Below are positions 49,686 through 62,400 of a stretch of DNA of 64,000 nucleotides, in pieces. Within the stretch, counting starts at the first letter, position 1; every line of letters starts with the position of its first letter. A program made the translations under genes and the position numbers. Source of the stretch: Macrotrachela quadricornifera (lineage: Eukaryota; Rotifera; Eurotatoria; Philodinida; Philodinidae); the NCBI GenBank assembly GCA_022393335.1, contig JAJEKB010020451.1:322033-386032 (forward strand). The letters run 5' to 3'. The notes beneath the pieces were generated by a model. The model saw only the letters and a program-made list of their open reading frames with translations. It was not told the DNA's origin and did not search any database.

Positions 49686-49806
49686 CAGTCTCTTCTTTTG
49701 CATGGTGAACATTGGAGATATCTGCTTGATTTCTATCAAATGTTATTTCAAGAAAAAAACGTAACGCGTCTTTTATTCAACAGACAGTAGTTTAAAAATA
49801 AATTTG

Positions 49807-50379
49807 TTATAGGTCGACTTGATGTATATCAACTTGTCCGTGTTGATTTCTTGATGATTCTAATTTTAGTTTAATATTTTCTAATAATTTATTATGAGCA
49901 TATTGAATTTGTTTTAATGTAAAGCTACGTAGACACCATAATGTTTCACAATAAATATCATCAACTAATAGATTCACAAATGAATGCTGAATATCTTCTT
50001 TTATTTGAAACGATTGTTTTAATATAACTAAATTGAATTGAGAATAAACCTCATTCGTTATTAATTTATTTGAATTATTAATAGCTGTTATCACAATGGA
50101 TTTAGCATTAATATGAAATAAATTATAACTATTAATAGTAATTGGAACCGATTCTATAATGTAAGATTCTGAATGAGTTGAATTAAATTGTTTTATAAGT
50201 TTATGTTCTTTAACTAATGGTTGTAATGATTTTATTTTGTCGGTAGATAAAAATTGAAATATACTATCTGCTGAAGATTCTATTTCTATTGATATCGTAT
50301 AACGAAATGATACTGGATAGCATAATAAAATTAACAATATTGGAAGTAAACAGAAATAAAATATTGAAGAGTATTTCAT
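49807..50379 (-). CDS. Membrane-anchored SRPBCC/START-like hypothetical protein
   Basis: Single-exon, 190 aa. Residues 1-25 are a signal peptide or signal anchor (FYFCLLPILLILLCYPVSF). The rest resembles the SRPBCC (START-like, polyketide-cyclase) fold: first strand YTISIEIESSADSIFQFLS with the typical A-D-x-I/V-F-x-x-L-S helix, then KSLQPLVKEHKLI, then antiparallel strands, and a long C-terminal helix TLKQIQYAHNKLLENIKLKL. This fold binds hydrophobic ligands; the ligand is unknown. Family assignment is by pattern only. The frame is intact and lies just outside the palindromic element. Confidence 0.7.
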   Translation of the reverse strand: MKYSSIFYFCLLPILLILLCYPVSFRYTISIEIESSADSIFQFLSTDKIKSLQPLVKEHKLIKQFNSTHSESYIIESVPITINSYNLFHINAKSIVITAINNSNKLITNEVYSQFNLVILKQSFQIKEDIQHSFVNLLVDDIYCETLWCLRSFTLKQIQYAHNKLLENIKLKLESSRNQHGQVDIHQVDL

Positions 50380-52157
50380 TTGAATTGAAAAAAATATTGG
50401 TTGTTGTTTCTTTTTTGAATAATAAAAAAATCTGAAACTCTCACAAGATGTCTAATTCGATTTATAATTGTTAAGTTCCTTTTTCTTTTATTATCAACGA
50501 AAATGAAAAGACAATCTAAACTTGTACAGAAAAGAGAAGATCAACAATATAAAAAACAAATGTAAATATCAGACGTTCAGTGGTAGAGAAAATAAACAAC
50601 AAAAAAACAATAATAATAAGAGAAGAGAAAAAAAGAAAAACAACACACATATGTGTATAACAAATGAAAAAAAAAAGAAAAGAAAAATATATAAAAATAA
50701 CGAAGGATCGTCATCTATTTATAATAGATGGCAGATCCTGACAATAATACAAATACATTTTCATACGATTTTGATCATTTCGAAAATAAATGATTAAACA
50801 AAATACAAATACACCACTTATATCATTTACAATTTTATACAGTTGGTATGCATCATAGAACTTCGTATGTCTTTCTTGTCGGAGCTGAATATGCGCCTCT
50901 ATTACAAGTGTATTTGTTTTGAACTATGCGATATTGAGGCATAGGTTTCAATAAAAAGAAATCATCAAAAGACACTGATATAATATGATTACATTGGTCG
51001 CTCTTTTAAACGTCAAATTATCATATAAAGAAAAATTTATGTAAATATGACAATTTGAAAGAAATTTTTAGATTTTTTGCTCTAAAATTTCGAGTCTCTT
51101 AGATGATCTAAAACTTCTTATAAATTCTGTAGTTTAAGGTCCAAACGACTATAATATCCCAGTCTGAAAATCCATAAGTCTAAGGTTTAAAATTCACAAT
51201 GCATGATATAAAAAGCCATAATAGCATGTCGATATATCTGTCACGGTTTGTGGGGGTGTGGTGTGGATCCAATTTTCTCGCTCGACGCCTTCAACACTCA
51301 TTTTCAATCGTGTTTCACAAAAATTCAAAAAACGATGCAGATATCAGTGACTGCATGCAATTCTAAAAATAAAATAAAATGTAGAGAAAAGTGAATCTAA
51401 CAATTTTGTTACGAGGTCTTTTTATTTGTTACCTTTCATTTAACACTTTGCTTATCGATTCAAATAAACGAAGATAAACTCTACACACGTTTATATGCAA
51501 CGTGTGAATGTAGCTCCTTTTATAACTGAGATACTCATGAGACCAGGTAAAACATTAGCTAAATTCTGCTAATTTTCTCATTATTGGCAATTCTATTTTG
51601 ACGCCATTTACTACATAATTCAAACAATAGATTAAATAATAATACTCGTGCTGTTTATACATTTTTTGTGATAACTAATCACCACATGGATCTGATGTTG
51701 ATATTCAGATAGAATTTTCAAAAATAAAGATACTTGTTTGTTAAAGTAAGGAAAAATAAGTTTGAAAAGGGAGTAAAAGTCAAAACCATTCTGGTAGTCA
51801 TCATCTTCGAACAACTTTTATACCTAACGGTCACCATTTAGTCAAAAAAGCACACCCTATAATAAAATATCTTCCAGGGATGTTAAAGTCATATATTTGT
51901 GATTTTTACTTGACTTTGAATTAAAGAATGATTTTTTAGGAGTTTCGCAAACTTTAAATAATTATGTGACAATTCAACACTTTCGGGCTGAAATCCGAAT
52001 CGTACTGAAACGTCAGGGTCTTTGACTACTTTATGCTTAAATGATGTATGGAGTATATTTCTCCTACCTGAAAGAACACGTGGGCAACAACATTTACCCT
52101 TGTACACAGAACGAGCATTATTTAATGTTAATGTAATGGTAAATACGCCCTCGAAAG
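50380..52157. other. Spacer
   Basis: AT-rich, with an A-rich low-complexity run at 50540-50700 and a small hairpin at 50706-50740 (GGATCGTCATCTATT pairing with AATAGATGGCAGATCC). No gene supported. Confidence 0.35.
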
Positions 52158-52274
52158 GTAATAATAATTGGCCGAAGTGATTCTAAGAACATAATTGTTT
52201 ACGATAGATGTCGTCAAATGCCGATGGCCAATTATGTTCTTAAAATCACTTCAACTTCGGCCAATTATTGTTAC
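52158..52274. repeat. 117-bp hairpin MITE-like repeat
   Basis: The left arm GTAATAATAATTGGCCGAAG + TGATTCTAAGAACATAATTG is complementary to the right arm, which differs by a small insertion. The loop is about 25 bp. TIR-only structure with no internal sequence. Confidence 0.65.
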
Positions 52275-52649
52275 TTCTCTCGAAATAAAGTCGTTTCGTT
52301 CGTCCTATCATTTGCAGATGCACTTTTCACCACCGACATATATAGATAACACAGATGCCAGACCACTCTTCTCTGGGTGAGTCTCTATGGGGTTGGGTGT
52401 TCCTGCGTTTGACCCAGAAAATCTATACTTTTAAGAAACACAGGTGTTTACCGAAAAACCCAGTGAAAAATTTTCGCTGATTTCAATTGAATTACTGTGA
52501 AACAAAATCAAAATTAACCCTTTCGTTACCATAATATAAAAAAAGCTACACCTGTTCTTCATTATTTTTTTTATAACATAGTCCATAGGAATTAGTGTAC
52601 AGTATCATGAAAGCAATTTAAAAAGAGTATTCTAGAAAATTTTCGGAGT

Positions 52650-52800
52650 ATGCTTCTTGTTGGACTCAGAGAAAGGTGCGGATATTGCAGCACGGAAGCT
52701 CGTCCAGTATTAAGTAATATAAAATGCAGTTTTTGTGATAATTTTTTTTGTGTACAACAATATAAAAATTATTTTTTGTTATTTCATGAAAACACTATAA
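52650..52800 (+). pseudogene. piggyBac C-terminal Cys-rich domain remnant
   Basis: The frame reads GLRERCGYCSTEARPVLSNI, then KCSFCDNFFCVQQYKNYFLL. The CxxC...CxxC..FFC...KNYF..FHE spacing fits the zinc-binding tail of piggyBac transposases. The frame continues without family resemblance to 53018, and no catalytic domain is seen upstream. Confidence 0.55.
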
Positions 52801-53085
52801 GTTTTACAACTAATAAATGTCAACGGTTAAAATTTCCATTCAAGTATAACAAGGTTCAATATAACTTACATTCCATAAATCACATGCGAGAACACATGAG
52901 TTACTTTTTACATATGCCGCTATCAGTGATGAACTGGGGGTTTTGGAAAAGATGGAGTCGGTCGCTTTATCGCCCACCTCTCAGTTCGTCTCTGATCCCT
53001 ATCTCTACAAACAGCTAATATAACAATTTATTGACGAGTGCGTAATCGGTGCGAAATCATTATCTAATAAATTCGTATCATCGAC

Positions 53086-53220
53086 TTATTTAGATGCTTC
53101 AGTATCTGATTTCATATCAACACCAAGGTCTGCACGTCTTTGGAATTCTGATACAATACGTAATTTTTGTTCTGGTGATATTCGTACAAAAACAAGTTCT
53201 TCATATGATAAAGCCCAATT
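53086..53220 (-). pseudogene. P-type ATPase fragment with internal deletion
   Basis: After an acceptor-like tttatatag the minus strand reads NWALSYEELVFVRISPEQKL, then RIVSEFQRRADLGVDMKS, then DTEASK and TAA. The segment VFARTSPEQKLRIV...FQ is the cytoplasmic phosphorylation-domain motif of Na/K- and related P-type ATPases. The expected TGDGVND hinge that should lie between FQRR and ADLG is missing, so the two conserved parts are fused by a deletion. An exon-like piece with a GTAACG donor at about 53290-53340 may belong to the same gene. Confidence 0.6.
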
Positions 53221-55919
53221 CTATATAAAATTATTCATATAATTAAAATTATTACCAGTAAGAACAATAGCATACAGAATATATTCGTTACTTTTCTGTT
53301 AGATCAATATTTGTTTCTGCTACTTTAAATTGATTTCGACAGGAATTTGAAAAACTTTGAAATCATCATCTTCATGAATACTCTTGAATAGAAAACATGT
53401 TTTCTTGACCAATTCGACACAATTTATTTCGAAAAAGTGGAGAAATAGTTTTTAAAAATTTAATCAGTCAAGATCGTAGGTCCAGAATGCTTGTTGTCTA
53501 TTAATCGTATCAGATAAATATATAACCAAGATTGTGTAAGTATCTTACACACAAATTTTAAAGATCTGTTCACTTATCTGTACCTAAGATTTGACCAAGA
53601 TGTTAGGTACAAGATAATCAGATCTTGCTTACAAGATGTTTCACTAGGGAATGGAACTTGATAAATTCCATCAGTATCCCATAAAAGATGAGTTACAATC
53701 ATTTTACATTGTGTTAGAATGTTCCGTGGCTCTTTTTACAACAGCAAGTTCCTGACTTTTTTATAGCTAGCAATAATAACACAAGATTTCGAATACAGCT
53801 GATTGTGACGAGAAAACACCAGAGAGAGAGATTCAGCTATTTCTCTTCATGTACGTACAGAACTCAAGAAAATGCCGGTAATGAAACGGTTAAGATCTGA
53901 TTATGTATTCAACCCGTATTTGTATATAAATAATATAAGATATTCTTTTAAAAAATTCAATGATCAAGTTTTAGCAAGTTCTAGTAAACCCTATCATATA
54001 AATATAGTTGAACCGAAGGTCATTTTATGGAACGATATATTAGGTTTGAATACCTTTGATTTTCGACTTATCCTAAATTCAGTATTGAATGAATGAATAA
54101 TAGTTAAACGCTAGAAATCTTTCTATTGGTTGAAATTTCGCCATTGAGCATTTCATATCTTTCATATATATATTTATATTAGTAACATATTCCATACAAA
54201 ATAGAATTACCGACGCTATAACTTCCCGATCAGGAAATATATAATAAGTTATAGTTTAAAAGAAACAATATACAATGAACAAATGCAACAAGCAATCATT
54301 TAATATTATCTATATCCGCTCAATCTTGTATTGTGTTTAACACGATTCCAGTCGTCAATGTTAATCGTTTCGAACCTTGTTTAGGAGTTCATCATCAAGT
54401 AAATTTGGAAATTTAGTTATTGCCCATTTAATTCAATTCCGAAGTACAGAAATAGATAAGAGAAAAAACTCTCAACATTAGCCTAGTATTATGATTAGAA
54501 TTTACTGTCGCAGAAATCTTATAAAGATGAGTTTCATTAGATCAATTCTAAGCTAATATACGAATATCGTTTCGTCCTTGCTTATGGGACTCGTCAGGTA
54601 AGAATGGAATATCATATAATGTACATAGATAGAAATTGAATCTCAAATCAAATAGAAAATTACAAAAGGTGAGGGTGAGGGTGAGGGTAAGTATAGCTGC
54701 CATAATTTAGATTTTGATTTCTGCTAAATAATCTCATCAGATGGCTTCAACTCAAGGTTCAATTCAAAGAAAAAATTAAATCTCAAGTAGTACTCTGTAA
54801 GAAATCAAATCAATGTTTAATTTTTAATAATAATTCCATTCGGTAGTAGTGAGTATAGTGGCCATGACCTGGATTTCGACTTTGCTTAAGTGTCTCAACA
54901 GATGATTAAAATTTATTTTTGAATTGTAATTTTAATCCAAAATAAATATTTTTATTAGTACAAAACTAAAAATAGTAGTAAATACTCGCCATGTTTTTAT
55001 GTATGTGTCGGTTAGTTTTGAATACGTTCACCTAAAAAGATTATTTTATTTTTCTATCAATCTCTCGCACTAGTACTCCTATTTTTTATTGTAAGCCAGT
55101 ATTCACGGGGACAATTTTCAATAAGAAGTTTTACTTGTGTACTTAATATAACGATTTGTCTATAGCTTCTTAATCTCTCTATATATAATGTGAAGTGTCT
55201 GTTGTGAGGCCCGGGTTAAAGGAGAGATGTGAAACTTTACAGAAAAAAAGCTGTGCAATATACACGATATCTTGCTAGGTATAAAAAACCCAAATGAGTG
55301 AAATCGTCAGAATATCGCTTTCTTTTAATAAACTTTAGCTAAATCAAGCATTTGACTTCTTGCGAAAAGTGAGCGAAACGACATTCTTAGCCAAATGAAA
55401 ACGTGTAGTAGTGGGAAAATATCTTGAAATTGTCCTCTTTCGAAAGTCTTTTTCAACTGTTCAAAGATTTTCTTGATGATAAAGTTATTTCAAATTAGGA
55501 AAAAATAGATCATAACTTGCAAATCGCCTTCTATCTGTCTATTTCTCCGTATTTTTCAACCATAATCGGACTTCTAAAGCATTAATCTCTCGTCGTTCTT
55601 GAACGTGAGAGAATATAGTGGAGTCGGTTTTTATACGTTGCCCGAAATGACACTAATTTCGGTTTGAAAGAAGCTTTTGAAGAAATAATTTACTTTCATT
55701 TTCTAGCATTCATTTAAAAAATTAATTCTTTCTTTTCCTGTATTTTCGAGTGGATACCACTTCGTGGTTCGAGAATGAGCCGTATGAAGTTGTACTCTTA
55801 GTGGTGACATAGTCACAATTATAGATAAAATGACTTGATACATTCATTTCGTATCATTGATGAGTAAAAATACATTTTCTTCACTAGTTCGAAATCACCT
55901 TTTGCAATAACAACGAACA
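53221..55919. other. Gene-poor spacer
   Basis: AT-rich. Contains (TGAGGG)3 at 54670-54688 and imperfect inverted words around 53510-53640 (CAAGAT...ATCTTG motifs). No gene accepted. Confidence 0.3.
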
Positions 55920-57200
55920 TCACGACTGAAAAATGTTATTGGTATTTTTTTTCTTTTTAATAACCTGTTGAAATCGTAAGAGAGTATAATCACGTTCAGT
56001 ACTATGTGATTTATGTATCCATCTATCAAGAAGATCATCAGAGAGCTCTGTCAATTGAAAGATCGAATCTATCTGTTTAATAAGTGGGATATGATACCGT
56101 AGTTTACGAAAATTTTTCAAATATTCAAAAATTGATTCAACTAATCGAAGACAGACGAACGAAGACGGAACAGGAAATAAAACGATTACTTGTTCAACAT
56201 CTTGTAGATTATTATCGAGTTTATCAAAAATCATATTCCAAGTGATTTCATGATAACCTGTCTCTACATTACATCCACTACGTCCATCTACACTAATAAT
56301 TGCTGATTTATGTTCACAAAGAGCAAAAAAGTTGTATCCATGATCATCAAAAAGACCATGTTACCTAGCTTTCTTTGATGTAGTATGATACTGAAATAAA
56401 AGCCTCATATTTTGTGCTATTTTGAATACATTCATCATGTTTGAACTATTTTAAAATAATGTAGTATATGAACCAGCTGCATCAAATATATCATGATCGT
56501 CTCACATCATTAAATTTGGTGTAGATTTTTGAATGCATGTTTGATTTCTAAATAACGTTCCCAATTTTCAGTATACAAATTGAAAAAATATCCTTCAACT
56601 TTTATTTTTGAATCATTATCAAAGCTGTATCTCGATCTTTTTCCAGTTCATATGACTTCAATCTCGTAAAAATAAAATATCTTCAAAAATAAAATCCATA
56701 TAAATCTGTTTACACCACCTCAAAATAATACATGCAAAGATATTTCTTCATAAATAGAATGTAAATAATTTCAAACATTATCATAATTAAAATCATCAAT
56801 AGTTTGTTGTGAGACACTAGGATCAAATCCATTACAAGAGAAAAAATCTTCACGCCATTTTTTGATTATATTGAGCCATATAAAATATCGCACTAGTTGA
56901 ATAATTATCCCAATCAATTATCCAAGCAACTTTTTCATTGTCTTCACTGATGCGTAGTTCAATCTGCAGGTTGATTCTATAGGCTCGTATATCGAATATA
57001 ATTGTATATAGTATTTCTCAATTCGAATCAACTTTCACTGCAGAAAAAACTCAATTTTTGGTCAATCTAATGAAATATATTAAAATATTAATGCAATTCC
57101 TATTCACATCATCTTCTCCAAATCAGTTGTTTATTAATTGAAAGTAAGGTCCTACTTTAGGTCCAGGTGGCTTTGATGGACGATTTAATACAGATAATCT
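55920..57200 (-). pseudogene. PhoD-like phosphatase pseudogene
   Basis: Minus-strand pieces occur in family order from 57200 down: PSKPPGPKVGPYFQLIN, then DNEKVAWIIDWDNYSTSAIF, then FFSCNGFDPSV, then GYFFNLYTENWERYLEI, then PNLMM-stop-DDHDIFDAAGSY (TGG to TGA at 56502-56504), then MRLLFQYHTTSKKAR-stop, then GYNFFALCEHKSAIISVDGR, then HEITWNMIFDKLDNNLQDVE, then VIVLFPVPSSFVCLRLVESI. The W-D-D-H-D metal-binding motif, the SVDGR segment (usual LDCR), and the LIVL.GVP....RL.W.E segment identify the PhoD-like (metallophosphoesterase) family found in fungi, plants and protists. Several stops and frameshifts; the C-terminal metal-binding part is missing. Confidence 0.75.
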
Positions 57201-59455
57201 GATGATATCGTGAGTAGAGCGCACGTTTTTGGTTTTTAGTTCTAAATATTCAGATTTGATGGCATAATTCTCTTTGATACTATCAGAATTGCTTTCATAT
57301 TCATTTTTGTTTTGTTTCCATTATTTATATCTTATTGAGACAATATTAGTTCAATGGTTTATTCATAATATTCACATATTGATCTTTCACGCAAAAATAC
57401 CTTTTACTGAATATTAAACCTAATTATTCAGTTATCAATAGCATCGTTTTTCAACACCTCTATCTAGTGTTTCAAAATGTATGTAAATATTTTGGGACAT
57501 CTGATTTTTTAAGCGTATAATGAAAAACATACCGAGCAATTAAAAACAACTTTTTTTAAATAGTAATGTAACAAATAATCGAAGTGTATGGTGCATGCTT
57601 CGTAAAGGAGATTTGCACTTTTCTTCTAATATATAGAAAACGATTTATAATTTTAAATAATACTATTAATTATTCGTAGATCACGATCTATTAGATAAAA
57701 TTTATATATATGTTTATTCATATCATATGAATATTATTTCATTTTATTTACATTTGCTGAAACTTCGTTTTTATATCCTTTTCCTGCGGAAACAAAATGT
57801 GCATGTGCATAAACAAAATATACTGTACATCCTCTCTTAGATTTCCATGAGAAACACTAGAATGAAAAACTACTTTACTCTTTCCAAATAATAAAACCTT
57901 GGATACTTTCCTTCGTTTGAGGTACGTTATATTACAAAACACTATTAGCGATAGACAATAGATTAACTTGCAATTGAATCATAGGTACTTTCATTAATGT
58001 ACAGACGAGTTATAGAGGTCTTTTAAATACACTAAAAATGGATCATATGTTCTAGAAATATTTTGATGCTGTATGCTTTAAATGTATTGTATTGCTTCAA
58101 AGTTAAATACTGATTGAGAATATTAATAAGTGCGTGATAACTTTGACATTAGTCAGATTGAGAGCCAAAACTAACTCTAATCTTAATAATCAACTGAAAT
58201 CTCTGTCTTGCAAAGTTTGACTGATAAGTTTTCCAAGAGTTGTAATTGTATTTGACTGTAATCAACATACAGAGATCTTGGAAGTTTGCTGTTTCCTGCT
58301 TGAGTTTAGTTCAATGTATTTATATAAAATTCATTAATTTTAAAGACAGAAAAAAAAACAATAGTAGAAAACTGTCCTGTTAGAAGAAGCAATATCTATT
58401 GTGGTTTTCCTTAATAAAACTAAATTGTTTAATTCAACACTAAGAAGAGTTAAGACATTAATATTTCTATGAGTATGATAAATACGAAACAAAACTAGAA
58501 AAAACAATTTTCTGCCCTTTTTTTTGGTGTACTTTTTGATTGAGTTACGAATTTTTCAATAATGCATATTAATCACTATAGGAGAACAACAAAAATATTC
58601 ATAACTTTTGAAAGAAGCGTCAGAAACCCAAATTCTTTCAGAGTTTTACTAGGGTACTATATAGCATCTATTGACAAAAAATCATTGAAATTGAACCGGA
58701 GCATCTGGGAAAGTTTCTTCATTAGGTTGTTCCTGAAAAGCAACAAATGAAAAAATAGATAATTTAAAAATTAGATTACAAAATGGGTTTTTGCTCAGAA
58801 AACATAGTAAACGTTGCCAGAATCAACTTGAATGCATTTTATTTTTATTTCAAATTATGCATCACTTCTGAAGATTTGAATATATAAGTTTTAACTAGAA
58901 AAAAATTTTCTACAATAGAGTAAATCTCATTAATAGTGGGAACATTTTTACATAAAGTGGTATGTTGCACATGGATTTGCTTTAGGAAGATGTTTTTAGG
59001 ATGTGCATATTGACATGGGTCGTTCAAAGGCGTTGTATTTGACAGGAAAATATTAAAGAATTGTCAACTACTATATATATAACGTAGACATGAAAACGAG
59101 TTTAATATCTCTTTATGGAACATTCTTGATAAAAACATCTAAGTCTGTGATGACGCATGTGTTGCATAAAACTATGAGGCTATACGGCTATTTATATACA
59201 TAATGTCAAGAGTTCGTATGCTCTTACTAGGTAAAAGGTCAAAGTTTTGAGGTTATACATTAAAGGAGACAAAACCAACCGTGCAGTATGCACGAGTTAT
59301 TACTAGTGTATTATAAAGTAAAATAGTTCCTTCGTGAATAAAAGAAAAAAGAAGTGTGCGTTAATTAAAAGGTAGATATAGAGATCATATGTGAAAGATA
59401 TTGTATACTTCATCACGCGATCTGATATCATCTTATTTTGACAATGTTTATGTTC
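57201..59455. other. Gene-poor spacer
   Basis: AT-rich spacer, no gene, repeat or RNA recognised. Confidence 0.3.
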
Positions 59456-62400
59456 TCAATGAAATATAACTGTCATTGTTTGACTTGAAGCACTACAAGT
59501 AATTCCATTGAGGCCTCCCCAGTTGCCATTTGCAATACAAGGACGCAGCGTGTAACCGGTACTGCATTGGCATGTAGAGCCTGTCGCAGTTAGTTCATTG
59601 CCACTACCACATATTCCAACCGCCCATAAATAACCGTCTGATGATACAGGACCATATACAGTATTCATTCGCAGAGCGTTTGCTATACCGGCAGCATAAA
59701 TTGAATTTGTAAGTGTTATACCTGTTGGACTATTTGTACCACTTATTGTCAATGATGTATAAGAATTATGGATCAATAAACTTCGAAATGTGTTCCAAGC
59801 TGTGCATTGAGATGATGGAGTAACCCCGGAAGTGAAACTTTGTGAATAGATGATAGAAGAATCTGCAAGGTAACCAAACACAAATTCTTCAGGGTTTTCG
59901 CTAAGATCGCAGCTTATAGCTATGAATTTTTCAAAACCGACAATGTGTATAGAGGTTTTTAGAAATCTATCTCAAAAATCTTTCAAATATTTATTACAAA
60001 AGTACATATCTTTAACTTTCGAATATCTCTATACGATTTGAAAAATCTAACTGAAAACAATCAGTTTGTTCTTTGCATCGAGAAAATGTAGCGCTTTCAT
60101 TCAGAAAATCATTTAATATAGTTCTCATATTTTTAAGCTTTTTATTGAAAAAATTCACTATTTCTTATGATTACACTGAATATTTTCTGATAAGCATTAC
60201 CAACAACAAAAAGAATGTTTTTCAAGAATAAAAAAAAAAACTTGGAATATTTCCGATTATTTTTAAAGTATTGAAAGGCAAATCTATTGATATTTGAGTT
60301 CGAACAAGATACTCTTATCAAGTATTATTAACAATGTTTAAATAAAGGATATTCAAAGTAGTTGAAGATAATCATTAACAACAAACTTATGCATGAACAA
60401 ATGAATGATTAATATCTATTCAATTGTTATTTCTTCTATATTCTCAACATAATGTAACTGTTTTTCGATGATACTAGACAATTCATCTATATCTAAGATT
60501 CTATATCTCATAATTTAATATAATCTTTACTGAATGATATTAGAACATAATAAATCAAAACGAATTTTTCATTTTAACGTTGTAAACCAACTTTATATTA
60601 TGTATTTCGTTTCTATTCTATTTCTAATTGGCTCGTAACGACAATAAAACTATTAATATATATCACATTTAATATTCAATAAAGTTTATTGACAATAACC
60701 ATTGCATGCTATTGATTCTTCATTCCACCTACCCATTCAATTCTAATTTTAAAACATTATACTATTTATACGATTTGATAGAGCTTTGAATATCAGTCAA
60801 TTGAAAGGATGAATTTATAGTGACAATAAGAAAAACAGAAATATTTTGACCTTTATCTTACAATGCGTGAGAAATTCACTAAATGTATATCATTTGACTT
60901 ACGTGTAGTCGTAGTTGTTGTAATTGTCGTAGTTGCTAAATTAAAAAAAACAAAGTAAGCAAAAAAAATCTAGAGAAAATGAGAGATACGTTACAAGTTG
61001 TAGTCGCAGAAGTGGAAGCTTTATGAACAAACAAAGAGAAATTTGTTTTCAACAAATAAGTGTAATGGATAACTCACTTGTTGATGTCGTTTTTGTTGTC
61101 GAAGTGGTACTTGTAGATGATGATGTACTACTAGTTGTTGTACTTGTTGATGATGATGTACTGCTAGTTGTTTTGCTTGTTGTTGATGTTGAGGTGCTGC
61201 TCGTTGATGTTGATGTCGTAGTTGTTCTTGTTGTTACTGTGGTCGCACTTGTTGTTGTTACTGTGGTTGCACTAGTAGTTGTTACTGTAGTGGCAGTTGT
61301 TGTTGTTGTTGAGGTTTTTGTAGGTATCTCGATCATTGCAGTGAGAACCGCACCGATGGCTGCAGCAAGAAGAATAAGAGCAAATGGAACCATAAATAAA
61401 TAAACTCGTGAACGCGAGTAATAAAGTTGTTTTCCATTATGATATGAAAGATTTTCAATTCGATTATGTTGATTGATAAAATCTATTTCATTTGATAAAC
61501 CATAATCAGAAATCTGATTTATTTTTGATGCATGATTCGACCGTAAATTCTGAAAAAAATTAAAGTATTTATTGTTGATGATGAATACAAAAATAAAATG
61601 TTTTCTTTTACAGAAAACAGGAATTTTTATTACTATTGATATTTTTTGTACTCTAATTTGAATGGAATTCTTCTGCTCATTTTTCAAAGGGAAACAAACT
61701 GATTTCTTTATTTCCTTGATTTTTGTCATTTCTAATGTTTTCTCTGATTTCTAATCTTTTCTAGGAATAACTTCAGATTGATCAGAACGGTACTGTTCCG
61801 GTGTTATTATAATAACAAAACACGGAGTTATTCGAATCCTATGAAAGAGCATCCTATCAAGCCCTTTATTGGTTCTAATAACATCTTCTCTTGTTCTTAT
61901 TATAGTTAACAAAACTGCACTAAAATCTAATTGGGTGAGAGTATTTAGACCAGTGTTCGACAGGGTCGGGTCGGATCGGTTCGGGTCAAACTGTGGCTGG
62001 GTCAAATCAGGTCAAACTACAAAAAAACTTCCTGATCTCGAATTTTACATGACATAAACAGTATTTCTAGATGAGATAATGATCTCATCACTTTGAATAT
62101 TGCAAGAACTCGCACTAACGCTACGAAAAGACCCTTAGTCCGTGAAAAAAATTCGCTTTCATTGCCTAAGAACTACTTTTAATCTGGGATCGGGTCATCT
62201 TAAATATGATCCATGTCGAACATTGACTTAGACATCGACTAATCAAATTGGAGAGAGTTATTTTCTTACAATTATAAGAACAAAACATGGGACTGTTCGG
62301 TCCATATGAAAGAATACCTGAGAGAGAATCTTAGATTGGCTTGGACACCACTATCTTTCATTCTCAATAGAGAGAAGAAAGATCTTGCTATATTCTGATT

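Noticed and set aside
50522..50797. 91-codon Lys/Asn-rich frame
   Set aside because: Low-complexity A-rich DNA; composition explains the open frame.
61023..61403. 126-codon plus-strand frame rich in Val/Asp/Leu
   Set aside because: It is the antisense of the ACA/ACT/TCA-rich stalk exon of gene B; the Val-Asp run is an artefact of the complementary repeats.
61751..62057. Opposed short frames
   Set aside because: Generated by the GGGTC-rich end of the hAT-type MITE.
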